The position numbers were made by a program, and so were the translations under genes. From Rhodospirillales bacterium (GTDB lineage: Bacteria; Pseudomonadota; Alphaproteobacteria; Rhodospirillales; Shumkoniaceae), in the NCBI GenBank assembly GCA_016776725.1, contig JADHSV010000008.1, forward strand, positions 1 through 64,000: a DNA stretch of 64,000 nucleotides, written 5' to 3'. Every line of letters begins with the position of its first letter. The first letter of the stretch is position 1. Below the pieces are notes generated by a model. The model was not told the DNA's origin and made no database searches. It saw only the letters and a program-made list of their open reading frames with translations. Positions 1 to 8,386 of the stretch are shown here, piece by piece.

Positions 1-68
1 CTTTCGGATGTCGTCGCGAGCCCCTTCCGATGCACCGCATCGCTACGGGGAACGCTCCTAACCGAAAG
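1..68. other. Nested inverted-repeat hairpin downstream of pxpB
   Basis: CTTTCGG (1-7) pairs with CCGAAAG (62-68). Inside it, GAGC (18-21) pairs with GCTC (54-57), CCC (22-24) with GGG (47-49), and CGATGC (28-33) with GCATCG (37-42) around a 3-base loop. It lies just past the stop codon of the minus-strand pxpB operon, so it could end or stabilise that transcript, but there is no T-run. A dispersed palindromic repeat is an alternative. No second copy was seen in the window. Confidence 0.4.
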
Positions 69-97
69 GGCGGGAAGGCCGTCTCTATGAGTCATTA

Positions 98-814
98 TTA
101 GTGCTCGTTGGTATCAAAGGTTCCGGCCCGAACCTGTTCCTCGATGGATCGGAATTCCGTCTCGTCAATGCGAACAAGGGTCATGGTGTCGCCCGGGCTC
201 AGCAGCAGCGGATCGTCGGCGTTCACATCAAACAGCGGAACGGGGGTTTGGCCGATCATGTGCCATCCGGTGGCGTTGGTGACCGGGTAGATAACCGTTA
301 GCCCCGTTGCGATCAGTACCCCGCCTGCGGGAACACCCGGCCGCGGGTCCTTGCGCCGCGGAATGTTGAGGCTCTCGGGAAGGTCGCCCATATACGGCAG
401 CCCCGGTGCGAAACCGATCATGTACACGTAGTGGGTAACCGAGGTCATGATATCGATGACCGCACCGGGGTCCATGTTCGCCCATTCCGCGACATGGGCC
501 ATATCGGGCGCGAAGTCTTCGCCATCGAAACAAACCGGGATACGCCAGCATTTCCCCGTCGCCGCGCCATCGTCGGGGACCGGTTCGAGAAGGGGCCGCA
601 AAGCTTCGATGATGTCCGTCTGCGAGGTCTGCAGCGGATCGTAATGGATCGTCAGCGAGCGATAGGTCGGAACCGTCTCGACGATACCGGGAAGGCCCGC
701 CATTTCAACCGCCGCGCAAATGCGAAGAACGCGCCGGTTGAGATCGCGATCAATCCCGTCCCCGAACTGTACGGTCAGACCCGTATCCCCGCAGGGAAGA
801 AACAGGGCGGCCAT
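98..814 (-). CDS. pxpB: 5-oxoprolinase subunit PxpB / KipI family (orphan copy)
   Basis: A 238-residue protein of the carboxyltransferase subunit C/D (AHS1, KipI) family. Visible family blocks are GFAPGLPYMGDL (about 134-145), the RRKDPRPGVPAGGV block (about 153-166) and GWHMIG (183-188). In the characterised system PxpB works with PxpC and PxpA to hydrolyse 5-oxoproline to glutamate using ATP. It lies 15 bases after the TRAP large-subunit gene and appears to be the last gene of that operon. No pxpC or pxpA adjoins it inside the window, whereas a second pxpB at 11425-12147 sits next to pxpC. This copy may therefore serve a different cyclic-amide substrate or share partners. The family call is firm; the substrate is inferred. 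Confidence 0.85.
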   Translation of the reverse strand: MAALFLPCGDTGLTVQFGDGIDRDLNRRVLRICAAVEMAGLPGIVETVPTYRSLTIHYDPLQTSQTDIIEALRPLLEPVPDDGAATGKCWRIPVCFDGEDFAPDMAHVAEWANMDPGAVIDIMTSVTHYVYMIGFAPGLPYMGDLPESLNIPRRKDPRPGVPAGGVLIATGLTVIYPVTNATGWHMIGQTPVPLFDVNADDPLLLSPGDTMTLVRIDETEFRSIEEQVRAGTFDTNEH

Positions 815-829
815 TGTCCGCGATCCCGT

Positions 830-2140
830 CTACCGGGCCAGCATCTTGGTCGGCAGGTAGAGGGCGATCTCGGGGAAGATGGTCAACAGCACCAGACCGA
901 TCATCAGGCAGAGGAAGAATGGAAATGCCGCCTTGGCGATGAAGAACACGTTCTTGCCCGTGAATTGCTGAAGCACAAATAAATTGAACCCCACCGGCGG
1001 CGTCAATTGGGCCGCCTCGATCACGATTACCATGAAGATGCCGTACCAGATCAAATCGATGCCCATTCCCTCGATGATGGGCTGCAAAACGCCCATGGTC
1101 AGCACGATCATGGAAAAGCCTTCGAGGAAACAGCCGAGGATGAGGTACAGCACCGTCAACACGGCGATCAGGCCGTAGGTGGAATATTCCTGTGCGATGA
1201 TGAAGGTCGCCAATTTGGCCGGAATGCCGGTGAAGCTCATGGCCATGGACAGGTAGGCCGCGCCGGCGATGATCAACAGGCAAAAACACGATACACGGGT
1301 GGCGCTGGACAGCGCGTCCTTGAAACTGGCCCAGGTGAGCGATCCGAAAACCGCCGACAGCACCAACGCTCCGAAAACGCCGAATGCGGCGGACTCGGTC
1401 GGTGTGGCGATACCGGCGTAAATTGAGCCGATCACCAGGACGATCAGCATCGCCACCGGGATCAGGCGGCGCGTCCCCAAAATCTTTTGCCACAGGGTCG
1501 TCTTGATTTCCTCGAAGGGAACGCGGTCCGGATGCAGCATCGCCCACAGCGCGGTGTAGCCCATGAACAGGAAGATCAACATGATACCGGGGCCGACCCC
1601 GGCGATGAACAGGCGCGCGATGGACGTTTCGGTGACGAAGCCATAAACGATCAGAACGACCGACGGCGGAATCAGCAGGCCCAGCGTGCCCGAACCGGCC
1701 AGGGTGCAGATGGTCATGTTTTTGTCGTAGTTGCGCTTCTCCAGTTCCGGCACCGTGATCTTGGCGATGGTGGCGACGGTGGCGGCCGACGACCCCGAGA
1801 CCGCGGCGAAAATTCCGCACCCCAGGATGTTGACGTGCAACAGGCGCCCCGGAAGCTTGACCAGCAGTGGCGACAACCCGTTGAACATATCGTTGGCCAG
1901 GCGCGTACGGTTCAGGATTTCAGCCATCCAGATGAACAGCGGCAGCGCCGTGATCGCCCAGTTATCACTGAGCGCTCCCCAAATCGCCGAAGCCATCAGG
2001 GACCCGCCGGGGGCATCCGAGAAGAAGGTAATTGCAATGTAGCCGACGCCGACCAACGCAACCGCGATCCAAACGCCACTGGCCAACAGAACGAACAGCG
2101 CGATGACGAGCACAATGCCCATGCCGATTGTGGGATCCAC
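830..2140 (-). CDS. dctM: TRAP transporter large permease (DctM), system 1
   Basis: A 436-residue, very hydrophobic inner-membrane protein of the DctM family, the ion-coupled transport subunit of tripartite ATP-independent periplasmic (TRAP) carriers. Hallmarks are the long hydrophobic helices, SGSSAATVATIAKI near residue 115, IPPSVVLIVYG, and a C-terminal LTPPVGFNLFVLQ motif. The start is GTG, preceded by AGGAG at a good distance. It follows the small subunit by 3 bases and precedes pxpB by 15 bases, so binding protein, small subunit, large subunit and PxpB form one minus-strand operon. The pxpB link suggests a pyroglutamate-like or other cyclic-amide substrate, which is inference only. Confidence 0.93.
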   Translation of the reverse strand: MDPTIGMGIVLVIALFVLLASGVWIAVALVGVGYIAITFFSDAPGGSLMASAIWGALSDNWAITALPLFIWMAEILNRTRLANDMFNGLSPLLVKLPGRLLHVNILGCGIFAAVSGSSAATVATIAKITVPELEKRNYDKNMTICTLAGSGTLGLLIPPSVVLIVYGFVTETSIARLFIAGVGPGIMLIFLFMGYTALWAMLHPDRVPFEEIKTTLWQKILGTRRLIPVAMLIVLVIGSIYAGIATPTESAAFGVFGALVLSAVFGSLTWASFKDALSSATRVSCFCLLIIAGAAYLSMAMSFTGIPAKLATFIIAQEYSTYGLIAVLTVLYLILGCFLEGFSMIVLTMGVLQPIIEGMGIDLIWYGIFMVIVIEAAQLTPPVGFNLFVLQQFTGKNVFFIAKAAFPFFLCLMIGLVLLTIFPEIALYLPTKMLAR

Positions 2141-2143
2141 GGG

Positions 2144-2725
2144 TTAGGCTCCTTTTTCCGGATTATGGGCGCCGTCGGCGGGCGCGTCTTCGTGAATGAT
2201 ATCGTCGATTTCGGGGTTCTCGGCGGCGTCGGTCACATAGACCGGCATCCCGCCTTTGATCGTAATGAAAAAGTTTTCGATGAAGGTAATGGTGATCAGG
2301 GTCACGCCCCAAAACATAAAGAGTTGCGGAATCCACAGGGGGATTCCCACGACACCATCGGACATCTCGTTGAAAATGAACGATTCATAGGCCATGAAAA
2401 TGGTGAAATAGGCCAGCGTACCGAAGAAGAGCGCCGAAACCGAAAGGCACCAGATCTCAATCCAACGCCTTATTTTTGGCGGTAAATGAGCAATCACTAC
2501 GGTGATCCGGATGTGTTCGTTCTTGCGCAGGGTCTGGGCGAGAGCCAGGAATGCCGACGCCACCATGCAGAACACCACGAGCTCGATGACCCCCGGAATG
2601 GTCGTTCCGAAAAATCGCAGAATGATTTCGGAGAAAATAAGAAGACCAATCATGGCGGTGCAAAATGCCGCCAATGCTGCGGACACCGCGTAAACCTTGT
2701 CCAGAATGCGCTGAAAATTTATCAA
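2144..2725 (-). CDS. dctQ: TRAP transporter small permease (DctQ), system 1
   Basis: A 193-residue membrane protein with four predicted transmembrane segments in the usual DctQ arrangement: an N-terminal helix pair, a short loop with EHIRITVV (the family's hydrophilic-helix signature), and a late WIPQLFMFWG block before the last helix. It pairs with DctM in the inner membrane. The called start is TTG (2723-2725), with AGGGCGG a short distance upstream; no ATG suits the N-terminus better. The C-terminal tail is acidic and soluble. It lies between the binding protein and DctM genes. Confidence 0.88.
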   Translation of the reverse strand: MINFQRILDKVYAVSAALAAFCTAMIGLLIFSEIILRFFGTTIPGVIELVVFCMVASAFLALAQTLRKNEHIRITVVIAHLPPKIRRWIEIWCLSVSALFFGTLAYFTIFMAYESFIFNEMSDGVVGIPLWIPQLFMFWGVTLITITFIENFFITIKGGMPVYVTDAAENPEIDDIIHEDAPADGAHNPEKGA

Positions 2726-2761
2726 CGACGCCGCCCTTCAGGCTTGAATGGATGGGAAGAA

Positions 2762-2792
2762 GGAGGCCGACGGTTTTTGTCCATCGGCCTCC
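2762..2792 (-). terminator. Intercistronic hairpin between dctP 1 and dctQ 1
   Basis: GGAGGCCGA (2762-2770) pairs perfectly with TCGGCCTCC (2784-2792); two extra G-C pairs are possible inside. It falls between the binding-protein gene and the membrane-subunit genes of the minus-strand operon. There is no clear T-run on the transcript side, so 3'-end protection of the dctP message is as likely as partial termination. Equivalent hairpins occur at the same place in the other four TRAP operons here. Confidence 0.6.
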
Positions 2793-2826
2793 CCATCACT
2801 TGATATCGCGAATGTGGACCTGACGA

Positions 2827-3813
2827 TTACTGATTTTTGTACGCTTTCAGAACCGCTTCGCCTTCGGCGCCGGCGCCTTTGGCCCATTCGTTAAGAATGG
2901 TTTCGCCAACTTCGATGATCTTCTTGTCCAATTCGGGGGACGGATTCTGGACGACCATCCCGTTTTTCTCGAGGGTCTTCATCAACTTGGCGTTCAAGGA
3001 ATCGCACAGGATCCAGCCGTAGGTCTGCGCGTCCTTCGCCGCCATCATCAACGCCGTCTTGTTCTTGTCGCTGAGTTTGGCATAGGCCTTCTCATTGACG
3101 ACCGTCAGGGTCATGGAACGGTTGCCGCCACGGGCATGGGTGTAATACTTGGCGAAATCCCAGGCTTGGGAATCAACGCCGGTCTGGGCCGACGTGTACA
3201 TCACCTGCACCAGGTTGGTGGCGAACGCCTGAGCGATTTCACTGACCTGAATTTGGACCGGGTCCGATCCCATCAGCTCAGCCATACGCGAGGTATAGGG
3301 GCTGAAGGTGCGGAACTTGACACCCTTGAACTGATCCAGGGACGTGATCGGCTCTTTGGTGTAAAAACCGGTTTCCGGCCATGTCACCGCGATCAGGATT
3401 TTGGCATTCTGCTTGGCCATCAGCTCTTGCGTCTTCGGCTCCGACAGCATCCAGATCTTCCATGCCGTATCGGCTTTACCCGCGATGAAGGGGATTTGCG
3501 AGGTGTTGTAGATCGGATGGTCATTGCCCATGCGATAAAGGAAGAACTGACCGATCTGAATCTGACTGTTACGGACGGCCTTCAGGGTTTCTTTTTCCTT
3601 GATCAGGGACTGGCTTGCGTGAACCTTGATTGTGAAATCACCGCCCGAATAGTGGGCCACTCGTTCCGCGAAATGACGCAGATAGATGGTGTGCATATTG
3701 CCTTCACCGAGCGGAGCCGGCAGATCCCACGTTACGGCCGAGGCCGTAGAGGCGAAACCGGCAACCGCCACCATGGCGACCGTCGACAAAAAGGCTTTTG
3801 GCAAGAATTTCAT
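2827..3813 (-). CDS. dctP: TRAP transporter substrate-binding protein (DctP), system 1
   Basis: A 328-residue secreted solute receptor of the DctP family. The start at 3813 is preferred over an in-frame upstream codon at 3852 because it has GGGAG five bases upstream and gives a clean signal peptide (Lys near the N-terminus, hydrophobic core, cleavage after ASTASA). Family features include the LGEGN...HTIYLRHFAERV opening, the KGVKFRTF segment that contains the region where the carboxylate-binding Arg normally lies, and the late ETILNEWAKGAG helix. First gene of the TRAP-pxpB operon. The ligand cannot be read from sequence; pxpB suggests a cyclic amide. Confidence 0.92.
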   Translation of the reverse strand: MKFLPKAFLSTVAMVAVAGFASTASAVTWDLPAPLGEGNMHTIYLRHFAERVAHYSGGDFTIKVHASQSLIKEKETLKAVRNSQIQIGQFFLYRMGNDHPIYNTSQIPFIAGKADTAWKIWMLSEPKTQELMAKQNAKILIAVTWPETGFYTKEPITSLDQFKGVKFRTFSPYTSRMAELMGSDPVQIQVSEIAQAFATNLVQVMYTSAQTGVDSQAWDFAKYYTHARGGNRSMTLTVVNEKAYAKLSDKNKTALMMAAKDAQTYGWILCDSLNAKLMKTLEKNGMVVQNPSPELDKKIIEVGETILNEWAKGAGAEGEAVLKAYKNQ

Positions 3814-4042
3814 ATCCAGCTCCCTGTTTCGGTTTGATTGACAAACATTCACACATTTATTTCATGGAAACACTAAACGTCCGGCTGGTTTAAGTCGAAT
3901 CGAAATTTGCATCTGATTCGCACCTTGGCAGATTAAAGCGGCGAAGAATTGGCGAAAGGGAATGCTTGGCGAAAACCCCGAAACTTCACTATGGTTCGTT
4001 GTCCGGCTGCGATCCAATTTACTCTCAATTATCGGTGGTCTC

Positions 4043-4831
4043 ATGAGTTCAGAAATTCAAGCAAACGGCATTCGAATAAACGCCCGTATCGATGGTCCCG
4101 ACGGTGCGCCCGTCGTCATGTTCAGCAACAGTCTGATGTCAAACCTGAGCATGTGGGACGCACAGATGCCCGCCCTGACGTCCCGCTACAGGGTCTTGCG
4201 CTATGACCAGCGCGGCCACGGCGGCACGGAGACCACGCCGGGACCGTATCCCACCGAGCTTTTGGCCGAAGATGCCTTTGCGGTGATCGAGGCCATGGGG
4301 GGTGGCCCCGTCCATTTTGTCGGCTTGTCCATGGGTGGTTTTACGGCGCAGGTGCTGGCGGTCCATCATCCCGAGGCCGTGCGGTCCTTGGTTCTTTGCG
4401 ACACGGCGTGCGTGATGCCGCCCGCGTCGCTTTGGAACGAGCGCATCGAAATTGCCCAAACCCAGGGCATCGAGGCGCTGGCTCAAGGCACCCTGGAACG
4501 CTGGTTCACGGCGCCGTTCCATGAAACAGGCAAGGCCGAGTTGGCGACGGTACGGGCCATGATCCTGGGGACCGGTGCAGACGGTTATATCGCCTGTGCC
4601 GAGGGCATCCGCGACATGCGCATATGCGACAACCTGCCGCAAATTTCCGCTCCCACGTTGGTTCTGGTCGGCGAGGGAGATCCGGCCTGTCCCGTATCCT
4701 CGGCTGAAGTCCTGCATGCGGGGATCACCGGATCGGAGCTTGTCGTGTTGAAGGGCGCGGCGCATTTACCAAATATCGAGCAGAGCGAAGAATTCAATCG
4801 GGTCCTGCTCGATTTCCTGGATCGCCAGTAG
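4043..4831 (+). CDS. Alpha/beta hydrolase, 3-oxoadipate enol-lactonase-like
   Basis: A 262-residue cytoplasmic alpha/beta-hydrolase. The start at 4043 (MSSEIQANG) is chosen over longer in-frame starts because family homology begins there and a GGTGG element precedes it. The nucleophile elbow GLSMGG gives Ser96; the acid is probably Asp in VGEGDPACPV and the base His in GAAHLPNIE. YDQRGHG near residue 54 is typical of PcaD-like lactonases and other C-C or ester hydrolases. It lies 19 bases before the ferredoxin and AOR genes and probably shares their transcript, so it may make or use the aldehyde or acid handled there. The exact substrate is unknown. Confidence 0.8.
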   Translation: MSSEIQANGIRINARIDGPDGAPVVMFSNSLMSNLSMWDAQMPALTSRYRVLRYDQRGHGGTETTPGPYPTELLAEDAFAVIEAMGGGPVHFVGLSMGGFTAQVLAVHHPEAVRSLVLCDTACVMPPASLWNERIEIAQTQGIEALAQGTLERWFTAPFHETGKAELATVRAMILGTGADGYIACAEGIRDMRICDNLPQISAPTLVLVGEGDPACPVSSAEVLHAGITGSELVVLKGAAHLPNIEQSEEFNRVLLDFLDRQ

Positions 4832-4850
4832 GCTGAGGGATTAGGCCGAC

Positions 4851-5114
4851 ATGCCGACCATCGAAACAAGAAATGATCGATGCGCCGCCTGCAATCTGTG
4901 TGTGCTGGCGTGTTCCTTCCATCATGAAAAGGCATTTGGCCGGCGCGGCGCCAGCATCGACATCGTCAAGAACGAACGGGAAGGCGAGGTCGAGATTGTC
5001 ATTCTTGATGATCCGCAGACCGGGCGGCGTGCCTGTGACGGTTGCGTGAACGAAGAGGCGGCGTTGTGTGTCACGTGGTGCCCTGTCGGGGCGCTTCTGG
5101 CGAGGGAGAACTGA
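4851..5114 (+). CDS. Dicluster 4Fe-4S ferredoxin-like protein (AOR-associated)
   Basis: An 87-residue iron-sulfur protein. The first cluster is supported by CAACNLCVLAC (CxxCxxCxxxC, from about residue 12), followed by the Ser-Phe-His-His stretch seen in small electron carriers that accompany aldehyde:ferredoxin oxidoreductases. The second cluster is supported by CDGC near residue 64 and CVTWCP near residue 74. It lies 3 bases before the AOR gene, so electrons from aldehyde oxidation probably pass through it. The middle of the protein, between the Cys groups, is charged rather than membrane-like. The family call is solid; its onward electron acceptor is not shown here. Confidence 0.83.
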   Translation: MPTIETRNDRCAACNLCVLACSFHHEKAFGRRGASIDIVKNEREGEVEIVILDDPQTGRRACDGCVNEEAALCVTWCPVGALLAREN

Positions 5115-5117
5115 GCC

Positions 5118-7007
5118 ATGACCAAACCCTTCGCTATCGGTGGCAGCATCCTGCGTGTCGATTTGACCCAAAGCACCGTTACCATTGAACCGACGGCGCC
5201 ATTGAACGAGCGGTTTCCAGCCGGAATGGGAGTCAACAACTGGCTGCTGTTGGACGGAACGCCGGTTGGCAAGGAACCGCTCGATCCGGAAAACCCGCTG
5301 ATCTTCACCACCGGAACCTTGGTCGGCACGCCGACACCGACCGCGTGCCGCATGACGATCAGCTGCAAAAACGTCATGACCGGGGGTTTCGGTTCGGCCA
5401 GCGCCGGAGGGAATTTCGGACCGGAACTGAAGTACGCCGGGTTCGACCATATCGTGGTTACCGGGCGCGCCCAGCGGCCGGTGTTCATTGATATCGTCGA
5501 TGGTGACGTAAGTATCGTCGATGCCGCCGACCTTTGGGGCGAAACCACGTGGGAGGCCGAGAAACGCCTGCGGGCAAAAATCGACCGCCCGACCCTGGAG
5601 TTGTTGAGCATCGGACCGGCGGGCGAAAACGTGGCGGCGTCGGCCTGCATCATGGTCAACCGTACCCGGGCGGCGGCGCGCTGCGGCGTGGGCGCCGTCA
5701 TGGGATCAAAGAACCTGAAAGCCATCGCCGTTAGCGGCTCGGGCGCGCTCGAAGTCGCCGACCCCCAAGGGTTCATGGATGCGTGCCTTGATGTGCAGCG
5801 TCACCTGATGGGCAATGAAACGCGGAAGAATTTGCGGAAATTCGGCACCCCGTCCTCGTTCGGAGGATGGAACGACAAGGGTTCGATCCCCGTGCGCAAT
5901 TTCCAGGAAACGCAGATCGACGCCGAGGCGGCGAACGCCATCACCACCGCCGTCAAGGAAAAGCGATACATCGAAAAGGCCTTCGGCTGTTTCTCCTGCC
6001 CGGTTTTATGCTCGCAGTTTCAGCGGGTGAAGGAAGGGCCTTACGCGGGAACGCGCGGCGAGAAAATCGAAAGCCAGAATTATTGGGATTTCGGCGGCAA
6101 GCTGGGCATTTCCGATCCGGCTGCCGTGCTGGCGCTCAGTGAACTTTGCGCCCGCTTAGGCTTGGACAACACCAACGCCACCAATCCCATCGCCTGGGCG
6201 TTCGAGTGTTTCCAGCGCGGTTTGTTGAGCGCAGATGACGCCGACGGCCTGAACCTGGAATGGGGCGATGTGGACGTGGTTCTTGAGCTGTTGCGCAAGA
6301 TTGCCTATCGCGAGGGAATCGGGGATTTGTTGGCCGACGGCAGTTTCGCCGCCGCCAAGAAGCTGGGCCGTGGATCGGAACGTTTCGCCATCCACATGAA
6401 GGGCCAGGACCTGGCCGAGGAAATGCGTGTCTTCAAGGGCTGGGCACTGGCCATCGCGGTGGCCGAGCGCGGCGGAACCCACACCCAGGGCGGGCCGTTG
6501 ACCGAACGCATGGATCTGGAACCCGAATTGTCCATGGAACGCTTCGGCATCCCGACGGCGTTCGATTCCACCAATTACGAGCATAAGGCCGATCTGGTGG
6601 TCTATTACCAGCGCTTCCACAATCTGCTGGAGATCACGGGCATCTGTTTTTACGCCACCTACTGGTCCGGCCTGCACACCATCGGTCCCGAGGACGTGGC
6701 GCGGCTATACGGTCTGGCGACAGGCGACAAGAAGACGGCTGCCGAATTGATGATGGAGGGCGAGAAGGTTCTTTATTTGCAAAAGGCCTTCAACATGCGC
6801 CACACCACGTTTGATCGCGCTTCCGACTATCCGCCCGAACGCATGATGAGCGAACCGGCGACCGGACCCCATGCGGGCGAGCGTCTGGACCGCGCCGATT
6901 GGGATCGGCTTTTGGATCAATACTACGATCTGCGGGGATGGGACCGGGCATCGGGCAAACCGACGGCGGAGAATTTCCGCGCCGTCGGCCTGCCGGAATT
7001 AGCCTGA
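5118..7007 (+). CDS. Aldehyde:ferredoxin oxidoreductase family protein
   Basis: A 629-residue cytoplasmic enzyme of the tungsten-pterin aldehyde:ferredoxin oxidoreductase (AOR) family, close to the usual length of about 600-650. The N-terminal half carries the pterin-binding fold (GGNFGPELKYAGFDHIVVTGRA). The 4Fe-4S ligands are visible as CFSCPVLC (CxxCxxxC) near residue 293, with a fourth Cys in EITGICFYATYW near residue 510. Known members oxidise aldehydes to acids, or reverse this with low-potential electrons. It is co-transcribed with the dicluster ferredoxin. The specific aldehyde is unknown. Neither tungstate uptake nor pterin-synthesis genes are in the window. Confidence 0.88.
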   Translation: MTKPFAIGGSILRVDLTQSTVTIEPTAPLNERFPAGMGVNNWLLLDGTPVGKEPLDPENPLIFTTGTLVGTPTPTACRMTISCKNVMTGGFGSASAGGNFGPELKYAGFDHIVVTGRAQRPVFIDIVDGDVSIVDAADLWGETTWEAEKRLRAKIDRPTLELLSIGPAGENVAASACIMVNRTRAAARCGVGAVMGSKNLKAIAVSGSGALEVADPQGFMDACLDVQRHLMGNETRKNLRKFGTPSSFGGWNDKGSIPVRNFQETQIDAEAANAITTAVKEKRYIEKAFGCFSCPVLCSQFQRVKEGPYAGTRGEKIESQNYWDFGGKLGISDPAAVLALSELCARLGLDNTNATNPIAWAFECFQRGLLSADDADGLNLEWGDVDVVLELLRKIAYREGIGDLLADGSFAAAKKLGRGSERFAIHMKGQDLAEEMRVFKGWALAIAVAERGGTHTQGGPLTERMDLEPELSMERFGIPTAFDSTNYEHKADLVVYYQRFHNLLEITGICFYATYWSGLHTIGPEDVARLYGLATGDKKTAAELMMEGEKVLYLQKAFNMRHTTFDRASDYPPERMMSEPATGPHAGERLDRADWDRLLDQYYDLRGWDRASGKPTAENFRAVGLPELA

Positions 7008-7011
7008 AGCC

Positions 7012-7785
7012 CTACGCCAGCGTCTTCGCCATTGGCTGGATATTGACCCCGGCGGCGCTCAGGGCATCACGCATCTGACCCGCCATTGCGACACCGGCGG
7101 GATTGTCGCCGTGAACGCAGATGGTGTCGATGTCGACCGGGATTTTCTTGCCGCTGACACTGGTCAGCGCGCCTTCCTGAACGAAGCTGACGATGCGCGG
7201 AACCGCGATGGCGGGATCATGGATCATGGACCCTTCGATCTTGCGTGACACCAGCATGCCGTCATCGTCATAGGCGCGGTCGGCAAAGATTTCGCGGGCA
7301 CAGCGCAAACCCAGTTTTTCGCCCGCCTTCTCCAGCTCGCTGCCGGGCATGACCACGAACAGCAGGGTCGGGTCCACGGCCTTGACGGCACGGGCCGTCG
7401 CCATGGCCAGACCTTCATCCACCGACGCCATATTGTTCAGCGAGCCATGAGCTTTGAAATGCGTAACCGTCATATCGAGGGCAGTCGCCATGCCCTGGAT
7501 GGCGCCGATCTGATAGATCATGGCCTTTTCAACGTCCTCGGGGCGTTCGCCCTGGATTGGCCGGCGGCCAAAACCCCACAGGTCGTAAAATCCGGGATGG
7601 GCGCCGACGCCGACGTTGTTTTCCTTGGCCAGGTTCAAGGTCTTGTGCATGACGATGGGATCGCCGCCGTGAAACCCGCATCCGACGTTTGCCGAGCTGA
7701 TGATCTTGAACATTTCCTCGTCATTGCCGATGACATAGGCGCCAAAGCTTTCGCCCAAATCCGAATTCAGGTCGACCGTACTCAT
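7012..7785 (-). CDS. pxpA: 5-oxoprolinase subunit PxpA (LamB/YcsF family)
   Basis: A 257-residue protein of the LamB/YcsF family. It shows the N-terminal DLNSDLGESFGAY block, SSANVGCGFHGGDP with its conserved Cys and His, GAHPGFYDLWGFGRR near residue 57, and CVHGDNP near the end. PxpA hydrolyses the activated 5-oxoproline delivered by PxpBC. It is transcribed convergently with the AOR gene, leaving 4 bases between stop codons, and divergently from the RidA gene. Here it is separated from pxpB-pxpC by about 2.6 kb carrying RidA, an amidohydrolase and DUF1445, so the complete PxpABC set is present but split over transcripts. Confidence 0.9.
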   Translation of the reverse strand: MSTVDLNSDLGESFGAYVIGNDEEMFKIISSANVGCGFHGGDPIVMHKTLNLAKENNVGVGAHPGFYDLWGFGRRPIQGERPEDVEKAMIYQIGAIQGMATALDMTVTHFKAHGSLNNMASVDEGLAMATARAVKAVDPTLLFVVMPGSELEKAGEKLGLRCAREIFADRAYDDDGMLVSRKIEGSMIHDPAIAVPRIVSFVQEGALTSVSGKKIPVDIDTICVHGDNPAGVAMAGQMRDALSAAGVNIQPMAKTLA

Positions 7786-7970
7786 CCCGATGATCCTTTC
7801 GTTAAATGACTAATCCGTCTGACGATTTTGTTTCGTTGTTACAGCAGGTTTTCTGCACGAAAAATACCCAAAAATTATCCATTCTCCAACGTCGTTCGAT
7901 TTTTCAAATGTTGCAACGCCGTGCCCGGAGGTGCCAGACTTCCATTCCGGCAATCGGGAGGTGAACCGTC

Positions 7971-8366
7971 ATGGCGATACGTGAATTGATCATCCCGAAG
8001 GGGATGGAAAACATCTACGACCGGAAGCTCTATGCGCCCGGGGTGCGGGTCGGCAACCTGCTGTACGTTTCGGGCATGCTGGGCCGGGATGAAAATCTCA
8101 ACGTCATTCCTGAAATCGAGGCCCAGTTCGTCCAACTGTTCGAAAACATGAAGATGGTGCTCGAGGCCGGCGGTGCGAGTTTCGAATCCATCATCGAATT
8201 GGTCGGCTATTTCGTTGAGATGCAGCGCGACTTTTCCCTCTATCAGGATGTGCGGGACCGCTACATCCGGGCTGATTTCCCTGCTCAAACGGCGATCGGC
8301 GTCAGGGAATTATCAACGCCGGGCCTGCTGCTGGAACTGAAATGCATCGCTCTGGTCGATAATTAA
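7971..8366 (+). CDS. RidA/YjgF family protein
   Basis: A 131-residue RidA-superfamily protein (trimeric enamine/imine deaminase fold). Recognisable parts are YAPGVRVGNLLYVSGMLGRD, QFVQLFENMKMVLEAGGASFESIIELVGYF, and a C-terminal IGVRELSTPGLLLELKCIALV in which the Arg and Glu match the usual active-site region. Archetypal RidA hydrolyses reactive enamine intermediates; RidA paralogues in catabolic operons often act on ring-opening products. It lies 20 bases upstream of a metal-dependent hydrolase in the same direction, so the two probably work on one compound. The start follows a GGGAGGTG ribosome-binding site. Confidence 0.85.
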   Translation: MAIRELIIPKGMENIYDRKLYAPGVRVGNLLYVSGMLGRDENLNVIPEIEAQFVQLFENMKMVLEAGGASFESIIELVGYFVEMQRDFSLYQDVRDRYIRADFPAQTAIGVRELSTPGLLLELKCIALVDN

Positions 8367-8386
8367 AGCGGGGAGGTGCGGAAACC

